Assembly: GCA_039808845.1 (NCBI GenBank)
Contig: JBDHTS010000005.1
Span: forward strand, 1-42,965
Direction: 5' to 3'
DNA from: JBDHTS01 sp039808845
GTDB taxonomy: Bacteria; Pseudomonadota; Alphaproteobacteria; Micavibrionales; Micavibrionaceae
DNA length: 42,965 nucleotides
The position numbers and the translations under genes are program-made. The notes below the pieces were generated by a model, which did no database searches, was not told the origin of the DNA, and was given only the letters and a program-made list of their open reading frames with translations. Positions 30,343-38,700 of the stretch are shown here, one piece after another. Positions within the stretch are counted from its first letter, which is position 1, and every line of letters starts with the position of its first letter.

Positions 30343-31953
30343 ATGGCTTTCGGGAATGGGAAAAAGGCTCGGCCCAGCCTTGCTGATGGGTTGAACAAAA
30401 ACATCTTTGTTCTTTATATGCCAGGGTCGGGAGTTCTCAATATAATTCCTGCAATGATCGCGCGCCGGATGGAAGAACTGACGCGCAGACCGCTTATACA
30501 AACAATCCATATTTTCGAAGCATCATCGGGAGGAGGTATTCTTACCGGCGGACTGAACGTCCCCGGCCTATCGGCGAAGGATGGCCTTAAGCTATACAAC
30601 TACAACGCACAACATTTTTTACCGTCCATTCCCGGCAGGGAGAGAAACCTGCTGATTAAAAACGGAATTAATGCTCTTGCGCATCAATTCGGCATCGATC
30701 CCCTGCAAGCGAATGAAATAAAAATACGAAACATCAGAACCATTTGCGGAATGCTCCAGCAGCATGGCTGCGAATCCGTATATATTGATACGATCAGGGA
30801 CAGTAGCGTCAAACGTTGGCTATGCGCCAACGATATTCGCCAGGCAAGTTATTGCTGCCGTGTTTTAGCCGCAAGACATCCTGAAATAACAAAAGAATTG
30901 CGCGCTTTGCAAAGAAACATATATGGGCGCCGAGTTCACTCAACAGTCAATTGCCTGTTTAGAAGGGCTGCATTGTACACTGTCGGTTACATCAATAAAA
31001 AGATAGGCCCCAATCTTTTTCTTAATACGGATTACGCACGCTCCCTTTATGAAGGATTATTTGGCGACCGCCGCATGTCCGACTGTCTTCGCACGACCTT
31101 TATTTATGCGCGGGATGTGAAAACAGGCGAGCCTGTTCCCTTCTATTGCAAAAAAAATCTACTGGACGCACCGGGAGGAGAAACTCTTGAATCTTCGCCT
31201 AAAAATCCTTTGTTGCGCGATGCAATATTTGCAAGCACTTCCCACCCCTTTGGATTTACCCCCTACCGTACCGAAGATGGGGACTGGTTTGATGACTGGG
31301 CGTCTCTTCATGTTCCGTTTGCTTCAGTGGAGTATGCCTTAAGCCAGAGACCGCCGGGCTTTGGCGTAAAGCTCATCATCCTGCACTGCGGGCTGCTAAC
31401 CCGTCCGCATGATTCCATAGAGGAAATCATCAAGAATCATCGTGAAACAGGTATCCTAGGAAGTCTTATGCGCGGAGAACTCCTTAACCACGCCAACCGC
31501 TATGTCATGGGCCTCGCACGGTTGAAAGAAAGACTTGGGCCCGAGAATGTCATAGAGATTGTTCCGCGCCTTTATCCAGAACGCTACGATGAATGCGAAG
31601 ATGATTTCCCGTCCCATAATCTCTTGGATTCAAGCAAAAAAAACAGAAGGCGCGCTATACGGCAAGGCCGCAGAACCGTTAATGAGTACGATCCCATTCT
31701 GTGCGAACTTGCGCAGTTACAAATTGACACCTGTTTTGCGACCGGCCATATGACACTCGATGATTACATCGAAACAACACTTCACATCGGCATTAAGGAT
31801 CCAACTGAATTTCGGAAACCTGCAATATCAATAGCTGATAGGCCTTCCAGGTGGACCGCGCTTTATAATGCCGCGGGGCGCCTTATATGGTCGCAGACAG
31901 CCGGTTCAGGCGTAGCAGACGCTTCTTTAAAAGACGTGCCTCATCCGCATTAG
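30343..31953 (+). CDS. Divergent patatin-like protein with altered catalytic motifs
   Basis: A 536-residue protein aligning with the gene before it: I-F-V-L-Y-M-P-G-S-G-V-L-N-I-I-P-A matches I-S-I-A-L-F-N-Y-G-G-G-M-R-G-L-I-P-A, and H-I-F-E-A-S-S-G-G-G-I-L matches D-I-F-S-G-P-S-T-G-A-I-L. The oxyanion motif has lost its Arg (G-S-G-V-L-N), the elbow is A-S-S-G-G with Ser62 in the nucleophile place, and the Asp motif is E-D-G-D (Asp312). Activity is therefore uncertain. It carries about 100 more residues than its neighbour, mostly in insertions. The reading frame appears clearly AT-richer than the surroundings, with A-rich codons, and has no strong ribosome site. Both points suggest a different history. 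The stop overlaps the convergent aminotransferase by three bases. Confidence 0.72.
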   Translation: MAFGNGKKARPSLADGLNKNIFVLYMPGSGVLNIIPAMIARRMEELTRRPLIQTIHIFEASSGGGILTGGLNVPGLSAKDGLKLYNYNAQHFLPSIPGRERNLLIKNGINALAHQFGIDPLQANEIKIRNIRTICGMLQQHGCESVYIDTIRDSSVKRWLCANDIRQASYCCRVLAARHPEITKELRALQRNIYGRRVHSTVNCLFRRAALYTVGYINKKIGPNLFLNTDYARSLYEGLFGDRRMSDCLRTTFIYARDVKTGEPVPFYCKKNLLDAPGGETLESSPKNPLLRDAIFASTSHPFGFTPYRTEDGDWFDDWASLHVPFASVEYALSQRPPGFGVKLIILHCGLLTRPHDSIEEIIKNHRETGILGSLMRGELLNHANRYVMGLARLKERLGPENVIEIVPRLYPERYDECEDDFPSHNLLDSSKKNRRRAIRQGRRTVNEYDPILCELAQLQIDTCFATGHMTLDDYIETTLHIGIKDPTEFRKPAISIADRPSRWTALYNAAGRLIWSQTAGSGVADASLKDVPHPH

Positions 31954-33167
31954 GCCGCCGCTCTTTTTTTTAGTGTACCGCAGGCTTTTTGAATGCGCTT
32001 GCAGGCTTCTTCCAACGCTTCTGTCGATGTTGCATACGAGATGCGGAAATAAGGCGACAAACCAAAGGCCGCGCCCTGCACCGCCGCGACGCCTTCGCTT
32101 TCCAGCAGATAGGTGACAAAGTCGGAATCGGTTTCGAGGATCTTGCCGTCGGGAGTCTCGCGGCCGATCACGCCCGCGCAGGACGGATAGACATAGAACG
32201 CGCCCTCGGGACGGTGGCAGGATATGCCGTCCGCCTGGTTCAGCATGGACACGACCAGATCGCGGCGCTCCTGATACACCCGTCGCCATTCTTTCAGGAA
32301 CGACGTATCGCCATTCAGCGCGGCCACGGCGGCGGCCTGGGAGATCGAGCAAGGGTTCGACGTGCTGTGGCTTTGCACGCCCGCGATAGCCTTGATCAGT
32401 TCCTTCGGGCCGCCCGCGTAACCGATCCGCCAGCCCGTCATGGCATAGGCTTTCGACACGCCGTTGACGGTCAGCGTCCGGTCATACAGGCCGGGCTCGA
32501 CCTCGGCGGGCGTCACGAATTTGAAGTCGTCATAGACCAGATGCTCGTACATGTCGTCGGTCATTACCCAGACATGCTTGTGCTTCATCAGCACGTCGGT
32601 CAGCGCCTTCATTTCATCGCGCGTATACCCTGCCCCGGTCGGGTTCGACGGGGAGTTGAGGATCAGCCATTTCGTCTTCGGCGTGATCGCCTTCTCCAGA
32701 TCCTGCGGCTGCAGCTTGAAACCATGTTTCTCAGGGCAGGCCACGAAGACGGGCGTGCCCTCGGCCAGGATCGTCATATCGGGATAGGACACCCAGTATG
32801 GCGCCGGAATAATGACCTCATCGCCGGGGTTCAGCGTGGCCATCAGGGCGTTGTACAGCACCTGCTTGCCGCCCGTGCCGACCGTGATCTGGTCCGGCTT
32901 GTACTCCAGCCCGTTCTCCCGCCTGAACTTTTCGCAGATCGCTTTTTTCAGCGCGGGCGTGCCGTCCACGGCGGTGTATTTCGTCTGGCCCGCCTTCATG
33001 GCGGCGGCGGCGGCATCCTTGATGAAATCCGGCGTGTCGAAATCCGGCTCGCCAGCGCCCAGCCCGATCACATCGCGGCCCGCGGCTTTCAATTCCTGCG
33101 CCTTGGTCGTGACGGCAATCGTCAGCGACGGTTTGATGCGGTTCAGGCGGTCGGCGAGTATGGACAT
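31950..33167 (-). CDS. Class I/II aspartate aminotransferase
   Basis: A 405-residue PLP-dependent fold-type I aminotransferase of subgroup I-gamma, the alphaproteobacterial AspC/AatA type, expected to interconvert aspartate and oxaloacetate with glutamate and 2-oxoglutarate. Markers: G-A-G-E-P-D-F-D-T-P near residues 37-46, N-S-P-S-N-P-T-G at about 171-178, and the Schiff-base Lys239 in V-S-K-A-Y-A-M-T-G-W-R-I-G-Y. The Arg for the alpha-carboxylate is in F-R-I-S-Y-A. The ATG at 33167 begins the family N-terminus; the longer frame adds nine residues. Some relatives also accept prephenate or aromatic substrates, so I give no gene symbol. Confidence 0.92.
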   Translation of the reverse strand: MSILADRLNRIKPSLTIAVTTKAQELKAAGRDVIGLGAGEPDFDTPDFIKDAAAAAMKAGQTKYTAVDGTPALKKAICEKFRRENGLEYKPDQITVGTGGKQVLYNALMATLNPGDEVIIPAPYWVSYPDMTILAEGTPVFVACPEKHGFKLQPQDLEKAITPKTKWLILNSPSNPTGAGYTRDEMKALTDVLMKHKHVWVMTDDMYEHLVYDDFKFVTPAEVEPGLYDRTLTVNGVSKAYAMTGWRIGYAGGPKELIKAIAGVQSHSTSNPCSISQAAAVAALNGDTSFLKEWRRVYQERRDLVVSMLNQADGISCHRPEGAFYVYPSCAGVIGRETPDGKILETDSDFVTYLLESEGVAAVQGAAFGLSPYFRISYATSTEALEEACKRIQKACGTLKKRAAA

Positions 33168-33242
33168 GGCTTGTTTTCCTCCGCCCGCATACAAGCATAT
33201 ATTTTTCAGGGATTTCCAGTAGAAAATGCGTGTTTTGGCCTT

Positions 33243-33399
33243 CCCTCTCCCAAGGGGAGAGGGTTGCGAAGTCTTGGTGGAGCGCAGCGGAACCTAGACG
33301 GAGCTGGGTGAGGGGTGTGGCTAAGAGTTCTGCGCATTCGAGTCCCCTCACCCGAAACGCCTGAAGGAGGCGTTTCGACCTCTCCCGAGGGAGAGGTAA
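33243..33399. repeat. C/G-rich dispersed element, copy B
   Basis: Begins CCCTCTCCC-AA-GGGGAGAGGG and ends CCTCTCCC-GA-GGGAGAGG, with an internal GAAACGCC/GGCGTTTC hairpin. Its first 73 bases match 27253-27325. It fills the gap between the kinase stop and the aminotransferase start. Confidence 0.8.
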
Positions 33400-33402
33400 A
33401 GA

Positions 33403-34509
33403 TCAGAAGGCGTCCGGACGGATCAAAGGCCGGACAGCGTCCGGATCGAAGCCATCCGTTTTGGAAAAATCCAAGCCGTTTTCAGCGCACCAGGCGGCCA
33501 GGGGCTGCAAAACCGGGTGGCGCAACCCCTCGCGCAGGTAATACGCGGTTTGGGGGATATATTGCAGATACTGTGTCCGTCCGTCCCGCACAGCCAGACG
33601 GATGAACTGGCCGATGACCCGGCAATGGAACTGCGTTGCCAGGACACGGTACCAGTCGGCGAAAATCTTCCCGTCATCGGGATTCAGACCGCCGCAGTAA
33701 CGCGCGAACATGGCCGTACGCAGGGCGGCGGGCACATCGACGCGGGCGTTTTCCAGCAGATTGGCCAGATCGTAGGGCAGCGGCCCGCGCATTGCCCCCT
33801 GAAAATCCAGAACGCCGCAACGCGCCAAGCCCTCTTCACCCGGCAGGAACATCAGATTGCCGAGATGGAAATCGACATGCAGAAAGCCGCGGGGGCAAGG
33901 CGGCAGGGATTTTTCGATGGCGTCCCATGTCCGAAGACAGGATTCAACCGTTCCATCCTCAACGGCCCTGCCCGTATAGGCCGGCATATACCAGTCGACC
34001 AGACGGCGGCGCGCCATATGGACATGGCTGGCGTAATAATCCGGCAAGGCGAGCGCCGTGGCGTCCAGGCCGCGCAGATGGATCAACACGTCCGTTGCCA
34101 GCGTATACAGATCGGATGGGTCACGGCCCTCCGCCTCCGCGCGCGTGAAGGACAGATCGCCGAAATCCTCCAGCAGGGCGTAACCGTTTACCGCGTCCGC
34201 TTCATAGACGGCGGGCGTGCGCACCCCGCGCTCGCGCAGCCAGGCGCCGATGCGAAGATAATCCCTCAGCCTGTGCCCCGGCGTTGCGATCACCTCGTTA
34301 TCCGGGACGGATTCCATCAGGATGACCGTCTTCTTCCCATCGGCCAGGCGGAAATAGCGGCGGAAAGCCATATCCTCGCCGATGGGCTGCACCGCCGCGC
34401 AGCGCCAGCCGCAGCCTTCAAGAAACGACGAGCGCAAGGGACGGCGCGAATCCAGCCATTCCCGGACAGTCGAAGGCGTGAGAGGAACAGACAAGGCGGC
34501 AGACTTCAC
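33403..34509 (-). CDS. APH-family phosphotransferase (AmgK-like)
   Basis: A 368-residue aminoglycoside-phosphotransferase-fold kinase. The catalytic loop H-V-D-F-H-L-G-N-L-M-F and the metal-binding D-F-Q-G-A follow one another as in this superfamily; the N-lobe Lys region is V-I-L-M-E-S-V-P-D-N-E. Alphaproteobacterial relatives include AmgK, which phosphorylates N-acetylmuramate or GlcNAc in cell-wall recycling, usually beside murU and tsaE. Neither of those is next to it here, so the substrate is open. The start is a GTG at 34509, two bases after the upstream gene, with no ATG that keeps the N-lobe. The last codons reach almost to the repeat at 33.4 kb. Confidence 0.8.
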   Translation of the reverse strand: MKSAALSVPLTPSTVREWLDSRRPLRSSFLEGCGWRCAAVQPIGEDMAFRRYFRLADGKKTVILMESVPDNEVIATPGHRLRDYLRIGAWLRERGVRTPAVYEADAVNGYALLEDFGDLSFTRAEAEGRDPSDLYTLATDVLIHLRGLDATALALPDYYASHVHMARRRLVDWYMPAYTGRAVEDGTVESCLRTWDAIEKSLPPCPRGFLHVDFHLGNLMFLPGEEGLARCGVLDFQGAMRGPLPYDLANLLENARVDVPAALRTAMFARYCGGLNPDDGKIFADWYRVLATQFHCRVIGQFIRLAVRDGRTQYLQYIPQTAYYLREGLRHPVLQPLAAWCAENGLDFSKTDGFDPDAVRPLIRPDAF

Positions 34510-34511
34510 GG

Positions 34512-34922
34512 TTAGAAGTCGCTTTTCTTCTTTTTGCCTTTGGCGAGGCTTTTCATGGCGTCAATATGGCTTTGGGAAGCCTGTTTGCGGCCCGGCGAAG
34601 GGGCAGACATTTCCTGGCCGAACATGGGATTATTCGTGCTGGACAGCGCTTTCAGGATTTCCCGGCCAAAGGTTTCCGGGCCCATGTTGAGGGATTCGGG
34701 GATGTCGGGAATGGCCGCTTCGTCCTCTTCCGTCTCCTGCCGGTTGATCACGCGGTTAACCGCATAGGCGACGATTCCGGTAAGGTGCGGGCGGGTCAGG
34801 GCCTGAAGAAGCTTGGGATCCTCGAACGTCCACGCCATGACCTGCTGCCGCGCCCTGGTGGCGTTGCCCTTCGCATTCTTCAGGGCTTCCCGGATCCGGC
34901 TTTCGGCGTATTCACGGCTCAT
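34512..34922 (-). CDS. Conserved-looking hypothetical protein
   Basis: A 136-residue soluble protein with a helical, basic first half (S-R-E-Y-A-E-S-R-I-R-E-A-L-K-N-A-K-G-N-A-T-R), which looks like a small helix-turn-helix, as in Fis-type C-terminal domains with 'KGNATRAR' spacing. An acidic middle and a very basic end (K-G-K-K-K-K-S) follow. It is tightly coupled to the kinase gene (two bases), so the two are one transcript. I cannot name the family. DNA or RNA binding is a guess from composition. Confidence 0.65.
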   Translation of the reverse strand: MSREYAESRIREALKNAKGNATRARQQVMAWTFEDPKLLQALTRPHLTGIVAYAVNRVINRQETEEDEAAIPDIPESLNMGPETFGREILKALSSTNNPMFGQEMSAPSPGRKQASQSHIDAMKSLAKGKKKKSDF

Positions 34923-34955
34923 GCTTTCGGCTCCCGCGGGCCGTGACAGAGATTA

Positions 34956-35183
34956 TCAGATGCCCATACCCGGGCCAAAGTCTCTTCTTTTAGGGCCAGA
35001 AAGAACCGCATCACCTATCTTGAGAGCAGCACTGCCAATTTCCATCTGGGCCAGAACGCTGCCAAGAGGGCCCAAACCCTTCCATGCATTTGCTGACAAT
35101 CCTAACAACGACCCACCGATGAGCGCCCGCCCGAAAAGAGCGTCCAGTTCTATACCCTCAACAGGTTGCGGCATATCAGACAT
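34956..35183 (-). CDS. Small hypothetical protein
   Basis: A 75-residue product with a hydrophobic, Gly/Ala/Leu-rich centre (A-L-I-G-G-S-L-L-G-L) and a basic end; it is not a clear membrane protein. The ATG at 35183 follows GTGGGAGATTATA, a good ribosome site resembling that of the unknown gene at 25343. It lies 14 bases after the 90-residue gene and 33 before the next, all on the same strand. No family recognised. Confidence 0.5.
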   Translation of the reverse strand: MSDMPQPVEGIELDALFGRALIGGSLLGLSANAWKGLGPLGSVLAQMEIGSAALKIGDAVLSGPKRRDFGPGMGI

Positions 35184-35197
35184 TATAATCTCCCACT

Positions 35198-35470
35198 CTA
35201 TTCATAGTCCTGACTTATAAACGAGACCTGAAAGCCCTCTACAGGCTTGCCGTCCTGGACCTGGACGACGAGGATCCGGCTTAGGCCCTTCAGAAGTCCA
35301 TTTGCCTCCGGTTTGACCTGAACACTGGTAGTATACTCCTCGCCTTCCTGGCTTACAATCCTGATCCCGCTTCCCTTGGAATATTCCACCCAATAAGGCC
35401 TGAAGCCCAGCGGTTCGCTGTGGATCAGCATGGCTTCATTCTTGTTGTTTATAGTTATGACCATTCCCAT
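35198..35470 (-). CDS. Small hypothetical protein, beta-rich
   Basis: A 90-residue product with alternating polar and hydrophobic residues (M-V-I-T-I-N-N-K-N, S-G-I-R-I-V-S-Q, R-I-L-V-V-Q-V-Q-D), suggesting a small beta sandwich. No signal peptide and no Cys. ATG codons at 35470 and 35464 are both possible; neither has a strong ribosome site. It is first of a short run with the 75-residue gene 14 bases later, and upstream of it lies only a repeat. No family recognised. Confidence 0.5.
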   Translation of the reverse strand: MGMVITINNKNEAMLIHSEPLGFRPYWVEYSKGSGIRIVSQEGEEYTTSVQVKPEANGLLKGLSRILVVQVQDGKPVEGFQVSFISQDYE

Positions 35471-35571
35471 GGTGTTTTGTAGCAGATTGGGTTTCTATCC
35501 AACAGTTTTTTATCCTGCGTCATCCCGGTGAAGGCCATATCCGGTTCCCGTTGCGGCACCGTCCCCTATCA

Positions 35572-35699
35572 CCCACGCAGTGGGGGAGAGGGACAGGGAG
35601 AGGGGGATCTCTGGAAAGGCATGAAACCGGTCAGTTCCGCACTCTGCCCAAAGTCCCCCTCTCCCCAACCCTCTCCCCCATGAAGAATGGGGGAGAGGG
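35572..35699. repeat. C/G-rich dispersed element, divergent copy
   Basis: Left hairpin CCCAC-GCA-GTGGG (35572-35584). An inner pair follows, GGGAGAGGGGGA (35596-35607) with TCCCCCTCTCCC (35654-35665). The right end is a perfect 13-bp hairpin, CCCTCTCCCCCAT with ATGGGGGAGAGGG (35669-35699). It lies just after the mfd stop. The remaining bases of the gap 35471-35732 show nothing I can name. Confidence 0.75.
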
Positions 35700-35732
35700 A
35701 ATGGTGACTCTAGGCTGATTGCGGATAGTCTT

Positions 35733-38700
35733 TTATGAAACCAGACCGGCCAGATCGCGCATGATGGATCTGACGCCTTTCACCCTCTGCTCCGCCTGAT
35801 ACCATTCGCGGGCGGCGACGAGTTTCTGGTCGGGGCGGAGTTTGACCGTGCCGGATTTTTCCTGAATCCATTTCATCAGGCCGGCAATGTTCGACGGAGA
35901 GTCCTTATAGAAACCGATGACGGCGCCTTTCGGCCCGGCCTCCACCTTGTCCACACCCGCCGTTTTGCAAAGCTGCTTGATCTCGACGATCTGGAGCAGG
36001 TTTTCCACCTCATCGGGTACGGGGCCGAAACGGTCGATCAGTTCGGCGGCAAAGCCTTCGATATCGTTCCTGCCTTCCAGATCCGACAAACGGCGGTACA
36101 GGCTCATCCGCACGTTCAGATCCTCGACATAATGGTCAGGAATAAGCACGGACGTGCCGAGATTGATGACAGGCGACCATTGGTCGGGAATAGACTCACC
36201 CTCGAAATCGAGACCATGACGCGCGGCGGCCACCGCCTCCTCCAGCATCTGCTGGTACAGTTCGACGCCGATCTCCCGGATATGGCCGGACTGTTCCTCG
36301 CCCAGCAGATTGCCCGCGCCACGAATATCCATGTCGTGGCTGGCCAGCTGGAACCCCGCCCCCAGCGTATCCAGCGTTTCCATGACCTCCAGCCGCTTCC
36401 GGGCCTGATCCGTCAGAACGCGTTTCGGCTCGTAGGTCAGATAGGCATAGGCGCGGACTTTCGACCGGCCGATCCGTCCCCTGATCTGATAAAGCTGCGC
36501 CAGGCCGAACATATCGGCGCGATGGACGACCATGGTGTTGGCCGTGGGAATGTCGATACCGTTCTCGATGATATTGGTGGCCAGCAGGACATCGTACTGC
36601 CCGTCATAAAAGGCCGTCATGCGGTCTTCCAGTTCCTGCGCCGACATCTGGCCGTGCGCAGCGATGACCTTTACCTCCGGCACCAGTTCCTTCAGCGTGT
36701 CCTCGACCTCCCGGATGTCGCTGATGCGCGGACAGACATAGAAGCTTTGCCCGCCCCGGTAATGCTCCCGCAGGATCGCTTCGCGGATCACCAGCGGATC
36801 GAACGGCAGGATAAAGGTACGGATGGCCAGGCGGTCGACGGGCGGCGTGGCGATGATCGACATATCGCGCACGCCGGTCAGCGCCATCTGCAGCGTGCGC
36901 GGGATCGGCGTGGCGGTCAGGGTCAGGACGTGGACGTTGGCCTTCAGTTCTTTCAGGCGTTCCTTCTGCTTCACGCCGAAACGCTGTTCCTCGTCCACGA
37001 TGACGAGGCCGAGATTGGCGAATTTGACGCCCTTGCCCAGAAGGGCATGCGTACCGACCACGATGTTGACAGACCCGTCCGCCAGCCCGTTCTTCGTCGC
37101 CTGACGCTCCCTCGCATCTACCATGCGCGATAATTGCCCGACGCGCAGGCCGATGCCGGAAAAACGCTTTGCAAAATTCTGGTAGTGCTGGCGGGATAAC
37201 AGGGTCGTGGGAACGACCACGGCAACCTGCGCCCCGTTCATCGCCGCGACGTAAGCCGCGCGCAACGCCACTTCCGTTTTGCCGAAACCGACATCGCCGC
37301 AGACCAGCCGGTCCATCGGCTGCCCCTTGCCCAGATCCGCGACCACATCGCCGATAGCACGCAGCTGGTCGTCCGTTTCCTGATAGGGAAAACGGGCCGC
37401 GAATTCCTCATACACGCCATGACTGACTTCCAGCTTTTCGCCTTTCTCAAGCTGGCGTGCGGCGGCGATTTTCAGCAGCCCGTCCGCCATGCGCATCAGG
37501 TCGGCTTTCGCCTTGGCTTTCCGCGCCTGCCAGCCCGCGCCGCCGAGCTTGTCCAGATGAACGACGCCCTCGTCATTGCCGAAACGGCTGAGCACCTCGA
37601 TATTCTCGACCGGCACATACAGCTTGTCGTTTCCGGCATATTCCAGCTTCAGGCAGTCATGCAGCGTTTTGCCGACACTCAGGGTTTCCAGACCTATAAA
37701 GCGCCCGATGCCGTGATCGATATGGACGACCAGGTCGCCAGGGGAAAGCGACGAGACTTCGGTCAGGAAATTATCCGCCTTCTTGCGGCCCCTGGAATGG
37801 CGCGCCAGGCGGTCGCCGAGAATGTCCTGTTCGGTCAGGACGGCAAGATCCGGCGCGACGAAGCCGTGTTCGAGCGCCAGAACGGCAATACCCGTCTGGC
37901 CGGATGAAAGCTTTTTCAGATCGTCCGCGCCTTCGACCGGAACGATATTGGCGAAGCCCGCATTCTTCATCAGGCCACCAAGACGTTCGCGCGAGCCTTC
38001 GGAATAAGCGGCAATCAGGATTTTCCGTCCGTCCATGCGGTGGCCGGAGATATACTCGGAGAGCGCGGCAAAGACATCCCCCTTAGGCTGCGCGCGGACG
38101 TCCCCGAAATCGCGGCCCCTTTTTGCAGTTGCGAGTTGCCAGTTGCGAGTTACGGAACTGGCAACTGGCAACTCGCAACTGGCAACTTCCATCGGCGCGA
38201 ACGGCGAAAATTCAATCGCTTCCCTTGCCTTTTCCTCCCATTCCATGTCGTTCAAATACAACCGATCCGGCGGCAAAGGATGGTATACAGCGCCGGACAA
38301 ACTCACATCGGAATCTTTTTTCTTTTTACCGGACGCTGCTTCCAAGGTTTTTCGCGCCTGATAGAAATCCTGAATTTGCGCAAGGCGTTCATGCCGCGCC
38401 TGTTCCCCGTGCTGGTCAAGCGTTACGTCAATATTGGACGGCAGGTAGTCGAAGAGCGTGTCCAGCTTCCCAAAGAACAAGGGCAGCCAGTGGTCCATGC
38501 CGTTATAGCGGCGGCCTTCCGATACGGCGGCATACAATGGGTCTTCGCTGCGCGGCACGCCGAACAGCTCGCGGTAACCGGAACGGAAGCGCCCGATCGA
38601 CTCTTCGTCCAGAAAGAACTCGGTCGCGGGATGCAGTTCGAAAGAGTCCAGCTTTTTGCTGGTTCGTTGAGTGGCGGGATCAAATGAGCGGATGCTATCG

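Noticed and set aside
28955..31953. Patatin genes as effectors of a CBASS-type defence system
   Set aside because: No CD-NTase, Cap2/Cap3 or other signalling gene lies nearby; neighbours are a LysR regulator, an sRNA and an aminotransferase.
31989..33311. 440-codon plus-strand frame opposite the aminotransferase
   Set aside because: Composition is His/Arg/Gly-rich with no domain; the minus-strand gene has all catalytic motifs. It is a GC-driven shadow.
36132..37133. 333-codon plus-strand frame opposite mfd
   Set aside because: Shadow of the mfd motor domain, no recognisable fold.
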